The notes beneath the pieces are model-generated. The model did no database searches, was not told the origin of the DNA, and was given only the letters and a program-made list of their open reading frames with translations. The position numbers and the translations under genes were made by a program. Shown here in pieces: positions 1 to 8,056 of a DNA stretch of 40,178 bases. The stretch's first letter is position 1. Each line of letters starts with the position of its first letter. Origin of the DNA: Desulfobacteraceae bacterium (GTDB lineage: Bacteria; Desulfobacterota; Desulfobacteria; Desulfobacterales; JALSRD01); contig JAMOVG010000212.1 of the NCBI GenBank assembly GCA_027061725.1, forward strand, positions 1 to 40,178, read 5' to 3'.

Positions 1-21
1 ATGATCCGTAGTACGTCAGGT

Positions 22-654
22 TCACGGTTCTTCCTCTTCGCAGATTCCGGGATTTTCGTCCACCAGCATCTGGGCGATGGTCAGCTTCAGCCGCCGGCGT
101 GGGTCGACGCCGAAGGCGCTGCGGAAATCCCATTCCAGTTCGGCCAGCTCCCGGTAAAGCGGCGTGCGGTCCAGGGGAACGTAATCCATGTGCCCGTATC
201 GTTCGGTGAACAGGGCGCACCCCGGGCCGCGCACCATCTGCCCGTCGGGCCGGATGAAGTGATGGGGCAGCCCGTGCAGCCGGCAGATCATGGTGCGGTG
301 GCCGTACAGCCCGCACGGGCCGTCATCGTTTAGGGGGCACATGTAGCCGGCCTGCCGGCCGCCGGCGGCCTGCGCCCGGCAGGCCTCGGCCGCCCGGCGG
401 CGGAAGGTGCGCCGCCGCTCTTCACCGGCCGTGGCCACCCCCTTGAGCAGATAGTAGTATTCCAGGTGGGTGTGGTGGTGAAAAACCGTCCGGCAGCAGT
501 TGTCCCGGCAGCCCGTGCACTGGAAACCGTAGTCCCCGGCGGCCTGGCGGTAGGCCTGGTCCATCTTCTCGTAGAGCGCCGCCAGCCGGGACAGCAGCGG
601 CGCCAGGGCGGGCGAGGAAAACGGTATGGGATCGGGACGGTACAGTTTTTCCAT
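22..654 (-). CDS. YkgJ-type Cys-cluster protein (putative metal-binding)
   Basis: A 210-residue soluble protein of the YkgJ/UPF0153 zinc- or iron-chelating family; the biochemical role of the family is unknown. The signature is C46-x2-C49-x3-CC53-54, followed by further cysteines in MCPLND, GPCGLYG, ICRLHG and GPGCALF, giving the two-part Cys pattern seen in this family. The acidic C-terminus ends in a run of glutamates. The ATG lies only three bases after the stop of the dGTPase-like gene on the same strand, so the two are almost certainly co-transcribed and probably translationally coupled. A second member of the family lies at 27470-28249. The family call is firm; the function is not known. 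Confidence 0.85.
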   Translation of the reverse strand: MEKLYRPDPIPFSSPALAPLLSRLAALYEKMDQAYRQAAGDYGFQCTGCRDNCCRTVFHHHTHLEYYYLLKGVATAGEERRRTFRRRAAEACRAQAAGGRQAGYMCPLNDDGPCGLYGHRTMICRLHGLPHHFIRPDGQMVRGPGCALFTERYGHMDYVPLDRTPLYRELAELEWDFRSAFGVDPRRRLKLTIAQMLVDENPGICEEEEP

Positions 655-657
655 GGC

Positions 658-1713
658 TCAGATCAGCGGCGAGGGGAAGAACAGGCGCTCGTAGAGGTTC
701 AGGGCGTAGCGGTCGGTCATGCTGGCAACGAAGTCGCAGACCACCCGCCGCGTGTCCCGGTCCTGGCCATTGCAGCGTGCCATGTCAAGGCTGGCCAGTT
801 CCTCGTCCAGCCGGTCGCCGTTCTCCAGGAAGTAGGCGTAGAGTTCCGAGAGGATCTTCTTGGCTTTCAGAAACTCGCTGTGCACCCGCTCGGAGCGATA
901 GACGTTGTCGTAGAGAAAACCGCGCAGCTCCATCATGGCATCGTGGATGCGCGGGCTCAGGTGCAGCTCCAGGCGGCCGTCGCCGTCCCGGCTGCTGGAA
1001 ATCAGGTCCCGGATCATGGTGGTGGCCCGCGAGGAGTGGTCGTGGCCGATGACGTCCAGGCAGGAGGACGGCACCTGGTTGTAGCGCACCACCCCGCTGC
1101 GGATGGCGTCGTCCAGGTCGTGGTTGAGGTAGGCCATGATGTCGGCGATACGCACGATCTGGCCCTCCACCGTGCAGGCCATCTCGGCCGGGTCGTCGGG
1201 GATGATCTTGCCGAAGCCCTTGGAGTGCTTCAGGATGCCGTCGCGCACCTCGTAGGTCAGGTTGAGCCCGCGGCCGTTGTTCTCCAGCACGTCCACCACG
1301 CGCAGGCTCTGCTCGTTGTGGGAAAAATGCGGGTCGAAAATTTCCTTGAGGGCCGTCTCCCCACTGTGGCCGAAGGGCGTGTGGCCCAGGTCGTGGCCCA
1401 GGGCGATAGCCTCGGCCAGGTCCTCGTTCAGGAAGAGGGCCCGGGAGACGGTGCGCGCGATCTGGGCGACTTCCAAGGTGTGGGTCAGCCGCGTGCGGTA
1501 GTCGTCGCCCATGGGCGTCAGAAAAACCTGGGTCTTGTGCTTGAGGCGCCGGAAGGCGTTGGAGTAAACGATACGGTCGCGGTCCAGCTGGAAGGCGCTG
1601 CGCACCGGGCAGGGCTTCTCGGGGTGCAGCCGCCCCCGCGTGGCAGCGCTGGGGCAGCCGTAGGGAGACATGAAGTTCGACTCGCGCCGCTCGAATTCTT
1701 CGCGAATGGACAT
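658..1713 (-). CDS. dGTPase-like HD-domain deoxynucleotide triphosphohydrolase
   Basis: A 351-residue HD-superfamily hydrolase of the dGTP triphosphohydrolase-like group, which removes triphosphate from dNTPs in the cytoplasm. Visible motifs are the N-terminal NAFRRLKHKTQVF block with the invariant arginines, TRLTHTLEV (H78), and the HD pair in GHDLGHTPFGHSGE (H107, D108, H111), which would coordinate the divalent metal. The length fits the short bacterial type-2-like subgroup rather than the roughly 500-residue enterobacterial Dgt, so the exact substrate is open. The start codon ATG at 1713 precedes the conserved N-terminus; its Shine-Dalgarno is weak. A good promoter lies upstream at 1772-1800. 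The Cys-cluster gene follows immediately in the same operon. Confidence 0.9.
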   Translation of the reverse strand: MSIREEFERRESNFMSPYGCPSAATRGRLHPEKPCPVRSAFQLDRDRIVYSNAFRRLKHKTQVFLTPMGDDYRTRLTHTLEVAQIARTVSRALFLNEDLAEAIALGHDLGHTPFGHSGETALKEIFDPHFSHNEQSLRVVDVLENNGRGLNLTYEVRDGILKHSKGFGKIIPDDPAEMACTVEGQIVRIADIMAYLNHDLDDAIRSGVVRYNQVPSSCLDVIGHDHSSRATTMIRDLISSSRDGDGRLELHLSPRIHDAMMELRGFLYDNVYRSERVHSEFLKAKKILSELYAYFLENGDRLDEELASLDMARCNGQDRDTRRVVCDFVASMTDRYALNLYERLFFPSPLI

Positions 1714-1771
1714 GATGACCCGGCACCCCGGGAGTTGCGGGTTTATCCTTTACATTATCACCAAAGGATTT

Positions 1772-1800
1772 ATTTTATCGGTAATCGGTATAAATTGCAA
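1772..1800 (-). promoter_or_regulatory. Predicted sigma-70 promoter for the dGTPase-like gene
   Basis: On the minus strand TTGCAA (1800-1795) and TAAAAT (1777-1772) are separated by exactly 17 bases, matching the consensus at 4/6 and 5/6 positions. The predicted transcript would start near 1765, about 50 bases before the ATG at 1713. The region is A+T-rich against a G+C-rich background. Seen by eye; not tested. Confidence 0.55.
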
Positions 1801-1821
1801 AGAATTTCTGGACAGGCCCCC

Positions 1822-2373
1822 ATGACCGGACACCACCTCATCCTGGGCGAACTGCAGGACTACATCACCGGCAAGACGCTGCCCGACACCCACGACGAGC
1901 GCTACCGGCAGAAACTGGCGCGCTTCCTGGTGGAACGGCGCGGCTTCGCCCGCAGCGAACTCCGCCCCCGGCGCTTCATCCGGCTGGACATCGACGGACG
2001 GCAGGAGCCCGCCGTGGTGGACCTGGCCGTTGACGTCGAGGGTCGCATCGCCATGATCATCAAGTACGGGCCGGGCTCCCTGATTACCCGGCACCGGCCG
2101 GCGCTGGCGGCTTCGCGGCTGCTGGCGCCCTACCAGATCCCCTGGGTGGTGGTCACCAACGGCGAGGATGCCGACGTGCTGGACGGCGCTAGCGGCAAGG
2201 TGCTGGGCAACGGCCTGGCGGCCATTCCCTCCCGCGACGAGGTGTTGCACCGGCTGGCGGACATGGATTTCAAGACCCTCTCGGAGAAGCGGCGCCGGGG
2301 CGAGGCGCGCATCCTGTACTGTTTCGACATCGACGGGCGTTGCCCCTGCGACGGACCGCTATGCGAAATATAG
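1822..2373 (+). CDS. HSDR_N-like (type I restriction enzyme N-terminal domain) small protein
   Basis: A 183-residue protein resembling the stand-alone HSDR_N_2 / type I restriction enzyme R N-terminal domain family, which has a PD-(D/E)xK nuclease-like fold. Supporting features are the N-terminal helical part with RRGFARSELRPRRFIRLD, then a beta-rich stretch with PAVVDLAVDVEGRIAMIIKYGPGS (acidic residue and lysine at the positions expected for the nuclease core), and IPWVVVTNGEDADVLD. The C-terminus contains a small CFDIDGRCPCDGPLC segment. No methylase or specificity subunit is nearby, so this is not a restriction system. The open frame runs far upstream opposite the dGTPase gene, but coding character begins only at the ATG at 1822. 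Its 3' end overlaps the next gene by 13 bases. Confidence 0.7.
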   Translation: MTGHHLILGELQDYITGKTLPDTHDERYRQKLARFLVERRGFARSELRPRRFIRLDIDGRQEPAVVDLAVDVEGRIAMIIKYGPGSLITRHRPALAASRLLAPYQIPWVVVTNGEDADVLDGASGKVLGNGLAAIPSRDEVLHRLADMDFKTLSEKRRRGEARILYCFDIDGRCPCDGPLCEI

Positions 2374-2897
2374 ACCACACCGTTTTCATGCGCAGCGCCC
2401 TGGAACAGGCCCGCCAGGCCCTCGAAGAGGGCGAGTTCCCGGTGGGCTGCGTGCTGGTTCACCGGGGGACCGTCATTGCCGACGGCCGGCGCGCCGGCAG
2501 CGGCCGCCGGCAGCCCGACGAACTGTCGCACGCCGAGATCGTGGCCCTGCGCAACCTCAGCCGCCTGGCGCCCGACATGGCGCGCGAAGAGGTCACGCTC
2601 TACAGCACCATGGAACCCTGCATGATGTGCCTGGGCGCCGTCATGCTCAACCGCATCGGCACGGTGGTCTGGGCTTACGAAGACGTCATGGGCGGCGCCA
2701 CCGGCTTTCCGCGCCGGCACCTGACTCCGCTGTACCGCGACAACCCGCTCAGGATCATCGGCCCCGTGCTGCGCGAGGAGAGCCTGGCGCTATTCCGGAC
2801 TTTTTTCAGCCGTCCCGACAACGCCTACTGGCGCGGCAGCCTGCTGGCGCGCTACACCCTGCAGCAGCCCTGTCCGGCGGCAGACGGTGCAAATTAG
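2361..2897 (+). CDS. tadA: TadA-type nucleoside/tRNA adenosine deaminase
   Basis: A 178-residue cytidine-deaminase-fold protein of the TadA group, which converts adenosine to inosine at the wobble position of tRNA-Arg. The zinc site is complete: HAE (H57, E59) and PCMMC (C87, C90). The C-terminal part is less like canonical TadA, which usually has HxHxxxV... and a conserved tail, so a guanine- or other nucleoside-deaminase role cannot be excluded. The ATG at 2361 is preferred over an in-frame TTG at 2340 because MRNIDHTVFM fits the family start; it overlaps the preceding gene by 13 bases, implying coupling. The stop is followed by the infC leader. Confidence 0.75.
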   Translation: MRNIDHTVFMRSALEQARQALEEGEFPVGCVLVHRGTVIADGRRAGSGRRQPDELSHAEIVALRNLSRLAPDMAREEVTLYSTMEPCMMCLGAVMLNRIGTVVWAYEDVMGGATGFPRRHLTPLYRDNPLRIIGPVLREESLALFRTFFSRPDNAYWRGSLLARYTLQQPCPAADGAN

Positions 2898-2927
2898 GGG
2901 CATCAAAGGAAATTTTTCATTTTTTTA

Positions 2928-2956
2928 TTGCTTTTCGCCGGCGCATTATATATGGC
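2928..2956 (+). promoter_or_regulatory. Candidate promoter upstream of infC
   Basis: TTGCTT at 2928-2933 is followed 17 bases later by TATGGC (2951-2956); an alternative -10, TATATG at 2949-2954, gives 15-base spacing. The surrounding 2911-2954 is markedly A+T-rich. It is the only promoter-like block in the 164-base gap before infC. Confidence 0.35.
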
Positions 2957-2970
2957 ACTTGCCAAGACAG

Positions 2971-2990
2971 TTGCCGCCCCAAAGCGGCAA
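2971..2990 (+). promoter_or_regulatory. Stem-loop in the infC leader
   Basis: TTGCCGC (2971-2977) and GCGGCAA (2984-2990) form a perfect 7-bp stem around a 6-base CCCAAA loop. There is no T-run directly behind it, so it is not a simple terminator. It sits about 70 bases before the infC start, within the predicted untranslated leader, where it could serve regulation or RNA stability. Confidence 0.4.
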
Positions 2991-3061
2991 ATGAGTGTGG
3001 TGCGCCCTGAGGGGAGCGTCTTTGCCTTTTCGACAATCAGTAAAACCAGGGAGGTGCAGGC

Positions 3062-3601
3062 ATAGCTTTACCGAGAAGACCCCGCAGAAATGACAGATCG
3101 GATCGCACGAGAATCAATCGCAACATTCGGGCGAGGGAAGTCAGGCTGATCGACCCCGACGGCAATCAGGTCGGTGTCATGCCTACGTACAAGGCCTTGG
3201 CCATTGCCGGCGATCACGGGCTGGACCTGGTCGAGATTTCACCGACGGCCAATCCGCCGGTGTGCAAAATCATGGACTACGGCCGGTACAAGTACGAACA
3301 AACCAAAAAGAAGCAGGAAGCCAAGAAGAAGTCCACGACTTTCCAGCTCAAGGAAATCAAGGTTCGCCCGAAAACCGGGGAACACGACCTGCAGACCAAA
3401 ATCGGCCATATCAAGAAGTTCATCGGCCGGGGCGACAAGGTCAAGGTCACGGTGATGTTCCGCGGGCGGGAGATTACCCTCACCGACAAGGCGCGGGAAG
3501 TTTTGCAGAGAATCGCCGAAGAGACGGCCGAGATCGCTGCCATAGAGCAGATGCCCAAGTTTGAGGGACGCACCATGATCATGGTGCTGGCCCCCCGCTA
3601 G
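3062..3601 (+). CDS. infC: Translation initiation factor IF-3
   Basis: IF-3 binds the 30S subunit, prevents premature 50S joining and proofreads start codons. The frame encodes the full N-domain (INRNIRAREVRLIDPDG... followed by NPPVCKIMDYGRYKYEQ) and C-domain (IKVRPKTGEHDLQTKI..., GRGDKVKVTVMFRGRE). No ATG, GTG or TTG exists between the in-frame stop TAA at 3041 and the ATG at 3179, and starting at 3179 would delete the conserved first strands. The ATA at 3062 follows GGGAGGTG (3049-3056) at good spacing and gives 179 residues, the normal IF-3 length; ATC at 3113 is a second, less likely option. Rare start codons in infC are the known basis of IF-3 autoregulation (AUU in E. coli). First gene of the infC-rpmI-rplT-pheST operon. 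Confidence 0.93.
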   Translation: MALPRRPRRNDRSDRTRINRNIRAREVRLIDPDGNQVGVMPTYKALAIAGDHGLDLVEISPTANPPVCKIMDYGRYKYEQTKKKQEAKKKSTTFQLKEIKVRPKTGEHDLQTKIGHIKKFIGRGDKVKVTVMFRGREITLTDKAREVLQRIAEETAEIAAIEQMPKFEGRTMIMVLAPR

Positions 3602-3746
3602 CCGACGCGGACAGGATACCTGGGAAGACGCTTTCCAGAGGACGGCTGTGGCACAGCCAGGCCGAAGATATTGCACGGACAGCCCATGGCGTGAGCCGAT
3701 ATTCACTATCGTTCACGCTTTCAATTTTTGACGGATCCGTAAAGAG

Positions 3747-3780
3747 CCGCCTCCCGTCCCAGGCCGGGAGGCGGACTTTT
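3747..3780 (+). terminator. Strong hairpin between infC and rpmI (attenuator-like)
   Basis: CCGCCTCCCG (3747-3756) pairs perfectly with CGGGAGGCGG (3765-3774) around an 8-base loop, followed by ACTTTTGAC. The T-run is short, so it may be a weak terminator, an attenuator or a processing signal. It lies in the unusually long 227-base infC-rpmI gap. A near-duplicate of TTTTGACGGGATC flanks the stem on both sides (about 3726-3738 and 3777-3789). Confidence 0.45.
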
Positions 3781-3828
3781 GACGGGATCGTTCTTTTTTT
3801 GCAGAACAGACACTGAAGGAGAGACAAA

Positions 3829-4026
3829 ATGCCGAAAATAAAAACCAATCGTGCTGCGGCCAAGCGCTTCAAGCGCACCGGAAGCGGGAAGGTGGTCTTT
3901 TTCAAATCCCACGCCAGCCACATCCTGACCAAAAAGTCCACCAAGCGCAAGCGCTACCTGCGCAAGAGCCAGATTATTGACAAGTCCAACATGAAAGAGA
4001 TAAAGTTACTACTTCCCAACGGTTGA
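3829..4026 (+). CDS. rpmI: 50S ribosomal protein L35
   Basis: A 65-residue basic protein with the typical L35 opening MPKIKTNRAAAKRFKRTGSG and the central HILTKKSTKRKRYLRKS block; length is exactly that of the family. It is a component of the large ribosomal subunit. A strong Shine-Dalgarno AAGGAG (3816-3821) sits seven bases before the ATG. It precedes rplT in the conserved infC-rpmI-rplT order, where expression is usually controlled by L20 binding to the leader mRNA; the 227-base upstream gap with a strong hairpin is compatible with that. Confidence 0.97.
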   Translation: MPKIKTNRAAAKRFKRTGSGKVVFFKSHASHILTKKSTKRKRYLRKSQIIDKSNMKEIKLLLPNG

Positions 4027-4148
4027 GCGGCGGCGGGGACACGGGCTTCGCGGTCCATGCCGCCGACCACCGGGAAAACACCTGAATTTCGCAAACGAGA
4101 GCGGCCGGGGCACAGGGCGCCTTCGGGCCGTGCATTAGGAGAACGAAC

Positions 4149-4502
4149 ATGCGAGTCAAAAGAGGTTTCAAAGCCAGGAGAAGACGAAAGAAGATTCTCA
4201 AACTGGCGCGGGGCTACCGCGGCGGTCGCAGCAAGCTGTACCGCACCGCCGCCGACGCGGTGGACAAGGCGCTTATGTACGCCTACCGGGACAGGCGCCA
4301 GAAAAAACGCGATTTCCGGCGCCTGTGGATCAGCCGCATCAACGCCGCTGCGCGCATGAACGACCTGTCCTACAGCAAGTTCATCCACGGCCTCAAGCTG
4401 GCGGGGGTTGAACTGGACCGCAAGGTGCTGGCCGAACTGGCCGTGTCGGACCCCCAGGGATTTTCGCACATCGCCGCAATGGCCTCCGAAAAGCTCCAGT
4501 GA
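4149..4502 (+). CDS. rplT: 50S ribosomal protein L20
   Basis: A 117-residue L20, needed early in 50S assembly and, in the bacteria studied, translational repressor of rpmI-rplT. The start [29 protein letters not shown] and the C-terminal globular part [28 protein letters not shown] are diagnostic. AGGAG at 4137-4141 lies seven bases before the ATG. The 122-base gap after rpmI contains G+C-rich inverted segments but no recognisable gene. pheS follows 41 bases downstream. Confidence 0.97.
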   Translation: MRVKRGFKARRRRKKILKLARGYRGGRSKLYRTAADAVDKALMYAYRDRRQKKRDFRRLWISRINAAARMNDLSYSKFIHGLKLAGVELDRKVLAELAVSDPQGFSHIAAMASEKLQ

Positions 4503-4543
4503 CCCCGGGCCGGCGCCCGTAAAGAGACAGAGCGGACAGCACC

Positions 4544-5551
4544 GTGGAAAAATCCATCGAACAGATCCATGACGACGCCCTGCGGGAAATCGAAGCCGCG
4601 ACCGACGACGAGACGCTGAAGCAGATCGCCGTGCGCTTCCTGGGCCGCAAGGGCGCCGTGACAGGATACCTGCGCAGCATCTCCCAGCTCCCGCCCGACC
4701 AGCGTCCGGCGGCCGGCAAACGCGCCAACGAAGTTAAAAAACTCCTCGAGGCCGCCATCGAGGCGGCACGCGGGCGCATTGCGCAAGCCGCCGCCCGCGC
4801 CGGCGGCGACATCGACGTGTCCCTTCCGGGCCGGCCCGCAAGGGCGGGCAGCCTGCACCCTGTGACGCGCGTCAACAACGAGATCTGCACCATTTTCAGC
4901 CGACTGGGCTTTGACATCGCCGAGGGCCCGGAAATCGAGAGCGACTACTACAATTTCGAGGCGCTCAACTTTCCGCCCCACCACCCGGCCCGCGACATGC
5001 AGGACACCTTTTTCGTGTCCGAGGCCGTAGTGCTGCGCACCCACACCTCGCCACTGCAGGTGCGGGTGATGGAACGAACACAGCCGCCCGTGAAGGTGAT
5101 CGCGCCGGGCAAGGTCTACCGCTGCGACTCCGACCTGACCCACTCCCCGGTGTTTCACCAGGTCGAGGGCCTGCTGGTGGACAGCAACGTCTCCTTCGGC
5201 GACCTCAAAGGCACCTTGACCACCTTCATCCACCAGCTGTTCGACAAGCAGATCAAGCTGCGTTTCCGCCCCAGTTTCTTCCCTTTCACCGAGCCTTCGG
5301 CCGAAGTGGACATCATGTGTGTCATCTGCCGGGGACGCGGCTGCCGGGTCTGTTCGCACACCGGCTGGCTCGAGATCCTGGGCTCCGGCATGGTGCACCC
5401 GGCGGTGCTCGAAAACGTCTCCTACGACACCTCGCGTTACAGCGGATTCGCTTTCGGTGTGGGGGTCGAACGGCTGGCCATGCTGAAGTACGGCATCGAC
5501 GACATCCGTCGCTTTTTCGAAAATGACATGCGCTTCTTATCCCAGTTTTAA
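4544..5551 (+). CDS. pheS: Phenylalanyl-tRNA synthetase alpha subunit
   Basis: The catalytic alpha subunit of the alpha2-beta2 PheRS, which charges tRNA-Phe. 335 residues: an N-terminal coiled-coil tRNA-binding arm (roughly 1-90), then the class II aminoacyl-tRNA synthetase core with the HPVTRVNNEICTIFSRLGFDIAEGPEIE segment, motif 2 around FHQVEGLLVD, and motif 3 near the C-terminus (GFAFGVGVERLAMLKYGIDDIR). It also has a Cys-rich CVICRGRGCRVC stretch after FTEPSAEVD, seen in many PheS proteins as CxxCxGxGCxxC. The start is GTG at 4544, giving the usual length; the Shine-Dalgarno is weak. pheT follows by 24 bases. Confidence 0.97.
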   Translation: MEKSIEQIHDDALREIEAATDDETLKQIAVRFLGRKGAVTGYLRSISQLPPDQRPAAGKRANEVKKLLEAAIEAARGRIAQAAARAGGDIDVSLPGRPARAGSLHPVTRVNNEICTIFSRLGFDIAEGPEIESDYYNFEALNFPPHHPARDMQDTFFVSEAVVLRTHTSPLQVRVMERTQPPVKVIAPGKVYRCDSDLTHSPVFHQVEGLLVDSNVSFGDLKGTLTTFIHQLFDKQIKLRFRPSFFPFTEPSAEVDIMCVICRGRGCRVCSHTGWLEILGSGMVHPAVLENVSYDTSRYSGFAFGVGVERLAMLKYGIDDIRRFFENDMRFLSQF

Positions 5552-5575
5552 TGCATCCTCAGCAACGGCGGCAAA

Positions 5576-7993
5576 ATGAAAGTTAGTCTCAGCTGGCTCA
5601 ATGAATACATACCGGTAACCCTGCCGGCGGCGGACCTGGCCGACGCCCTGACCATGGCGGGGCTGGAGGTCGGCGCCGTCGAAGACCGCTACGATTACCT
5701 GGAAACGGTGGTCGTGGGCCGGGTGGCGGCCGTGACCGACCACCCCAACGCCGATCACCTCAAGCTGTGCCGGGTGGAAGCCGGGGACCAGGCAGTCTCG
5801 GTGGTCTGCGGCGCCCCCAACGTGGCCGAGGGCATGCTCAGCCCCCTGGCGCGGCCAGGCACGGTGCTGCCCAACGGCACGGTCATCCAGGCCAGCGTCA
5901 TCCGCGGCGAGGCTTCCGAGGGCATGCTGTGCAGCGAGAGCGAGCTCGGCCTGGGCGAAGACGCCTCGGGCATCATGTCCCTGGACCCCGGCCTGACGCC
6001 GGGTGAGAGCCTCAAAAGCGCCTTGGGCCTCTCGGACCCGGTGCTGGACCTGGAGCTGACCCCCAACCGGCCCGACTGCCTGAGCATCGTCGGCGTCGCC
6101 CGCGAGGTGCGCGTCATCCAGAACGGCGAACTGAGGTTGCCGCCCACCGAGATCCACGATGCGGGCCGCGACATCGAGGGGCTCACGTCGGTGACCATCG
6201 AGGCGCCGGACCTGTGCCCGCGCTACACCGCCCGCGTGTGCGTGGACGTGGCCGTAGGGCCGTCGCCCTTCTGGCTGCAGGACCGCCTGATGTCCGTGGG
6301 GCTCAAGCCCATCAACAACATCGTGGACATCACCAACTTCGTCATGATGGAAACCGGCCAGCCGCTGCACGCCTTCGACCTGGACCGCCTGGCGGAAAAC
6401 CGCATCGTGGTGCGCACCGCCGGGGAGGAAAAAACCTTCACCACCCTGGACGGCAAAGAGCGCAAGCTCAAGCCGGAAATGCTGATGATCTGCGACGGCC
6501 GCCGCCCCGTGGCCGTGGCCGGCGTCATGGGGGGGCTGGACTCGGAGATCGAAAACGACACCCGGCGCGTGCTGCTGGAAAGCGCCTGCTTCAACCCGGC
6601 CAGCATCCGCCGCACGGCCAAGGCCCTGGGGCTGAGCACCGATGCGGCCTACCGCTTCGAACGCGGCGTGGACCCGCTGGGCACGGTGGCCGCGGTGAAC
6701 CGGGCCGCCCTGCTGATCGCCGAAACCGGCGCCGGGCGCCTGGTCGACGGCCTCATCGACGCCCACCCGCGTCCGATCGAGGCGGCCCGCATCCCGCTGG
6801 ATCCCCACCGCACCAACCAGCTGCTGGGAACCGGCCTGGCCGCCGACAGGATGGCCGCCCTGCTGACGTCCATCGGGTTTACGGTACGCCCAGACGGCGA
6901 CGGCGCGCTGGACGTAACGGTGCCTACCTTCCGGGTAGACGTCACGCGGGACATCGACCTGGTGGAGGAAATCGCCCGCCTGGAGGGATACAACAACATC
7001 CCGACCACTTTTCCGCGCATCGACACCGCCGAGCGCCGGCCCAACCCGGCGCTGGACCTGCGCGACCGGGTGCGCCAGTTGATGACCGGGTTCGGCTTCA
7101 CCGAGGCCATCAACTACAGTTTCCACAGCCTGCAGAGCCCGGACCAGCTCAAGATTCCGTCCGGAGACGACCGCCGCCGCATGGTGCGGGTCCTCAACCC
7201 CCTGACCGAGGACCAGGCCGCCATGCGCACCTCCCTGGTGCCCGGACTGCTGGAGTCCGTGCGGCGCAACCTGTCCTGGGGAACGCGCGACCTGAAGCTC
7301 TTCGAAATCGGCAAGGTCTTCTTCGCCGCTGATACCCCGGCGGAACTGCCCGAGGAAGTCGAAATGCTGGGCGCCCTGTGGACCGGCGTGCGCCGGCCCG
7401 CGGCCTGGCTGTGCAAGCCCGTACCCTGTGATTTTTACGACCTCAAGGGCGCCGCCGAGGGCCTGCTGCACGCCCTGGGGTTCGAACACCCCGTTTTTAC
7501 CCGGCAGCCGGAAGAGGCCTGCGCCTACATGCGCATCGGCCACAGCGCCCGCATTCTCGTCGACGACCGGCAAATCGGCACCGTCGCCGAGGTGGCCGCC
7601 GACGTGCTGGACGGCTTCGACATCAACCAGCCCGTCTTCATGCTGGAAATCGACCTCAACCGGCTGCTGCCGCTGGTGCCGACATCCAAGACGCTGCGGC
7701 CCATCCCCCGCTTTCCGGCCGTCACCCGCGACGTCACTTTCATCATCGACCGCGACATCGAGACCATGTCCATCCTGGAGAGCCTGCGGCAGATGAAGGA
7801 GGAGCTGGTGGAGGACGTCTACCTGTTCGACGTTTTCGAGGGCGACCCCATCGCGGCAGGCAAGAAGAGCATCTCGTTTCGCATCGTGTACCGCTCGGCC
7901 AGCCGCACGCTGGAAGACGATGTGGTCAACCGGAAACACAAGGCCCTCACCGACAGGCTCATCGAGAAGTTTCACGCCAGTCTGCCGGGATAA
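5576..7993 (+). CDS. pheT: Phenylalanyl-tRNA synthetase beta subunit
   Basis: An 805-residue beta subunit of PheRS, providing tRNA recognition and editing of mischarged Tyr-tRNA. Domains in order: N-terminal MKVSLSWLNEYIP, the EMAPII-like tRNA-binding domain (about 40-150, with HPNADHLKLCRV), the B3/B4 editing domain (about 210-375), the B5 domain (about 400-475), the pseudo-catalytic core (about 490-690), and the C-terminal FDX-ACB anticodon-binding domain with FPAVTRDVTFIIDRDI. Full family length, no interruption. A long open frame on the opposite strand is a composition artefact. No ihfA follows, unlike the E. coli order; a merR-type gene comes next. Confidence 0.97.
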   Translation: MKVSLSWLNEYIPVTLPAADLADALTMAGLEVGAVEDRYDYLETVVVGRVAAVTDHPNADHLKLCRVEAGDQAVSVVCGAPNVAEGMLSPLARPGTVLPNGTVIQASVIRGEASEGMLCSESELGLGEDASGIMSLDPGLTPGESLKSALGLSDPVLDLELTPNRPDCLSIVGVAREVRVIQNGELRLPPTEIHDAGRDIEGLTSVTIEAPDLCPRYTARVCVDVAVGPSPFWLQDRLMSVGLKPINNIVDITNFVMMETGQPLHAFDLDRLAENRIVVRTAGEEKTFTTLDGKERKLKPEMLMICDGRRPVAVAGVMGGLDSEIENDTRRVLLESACFNPASIRRTAKALGLSTDAAYRFERGVDPLGTVAAVNRAALLIAETGAGRLVDGLIDAHPRPIEAARIPLDPHRTNQLLGTGLAADRMAALLTSIGFTVRPDGDGALDVTVPTFRVDVTRDIDLVEEIARLEGYNNIPTTFPRIDTAERRPNPALDLRDRVRQLMTGFGFTEAINYSFHSLQSPDQLKIPSGDDRRRMVRVLNPLTEDQAAMRTSLVPGLLESVRRNLSWGTRDLKLFEIGKVFFAADTPAELPEEVEMLGALWTGVRRPAAWLCKPVPCDFYDLKGAAEGLLHALGFEHPVFTRQPEEACAYMRIGHSARILVDDRQIGTVAEVAADVLDGFDINQPVFMLEIDLNRLLPLVPTSKTLRPIPRFPAVTRDVTFIIDRDIETMSILESLRQMKEELVEDVYLFDVFEGDPIAAGKKSISFRIVYRSASRTLEDDVVNRKHKALTDRLIEKFHASLPG

Positions 7994-8056
7994 AAAACCG
8001 CACAGCGAGGGTTGAACGCATAAGGCACCGAAACCGACTCAAAATGGGACTGCCTC

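Noticed and set aside
466-1821. A long open frame on the plus strand across the dGTPase-like gene, continuous with the HSDR_N-like protein.
   Set aside because: The part upstream of 1822 has no family similarity and is opposite a clear HD-domain enzyme; it is open only because of the high G+C content.
1822-2373. Remnant of a type I restriction system.
   Set aside because: No HsdM or HsdS gene nearby; stand-alone HSDR_N-like proteins are common housekeeping-type genes of unknown role.
5537-7975. An 812-codon open frame antisense to pheT, and similar ones opposite nusA and pnp.
   Set aside because: Low-complexity H/G/V/Q-rich translation typical of the reverse of G+C-rich genes; the plus-strand proteins are complete and conserved.
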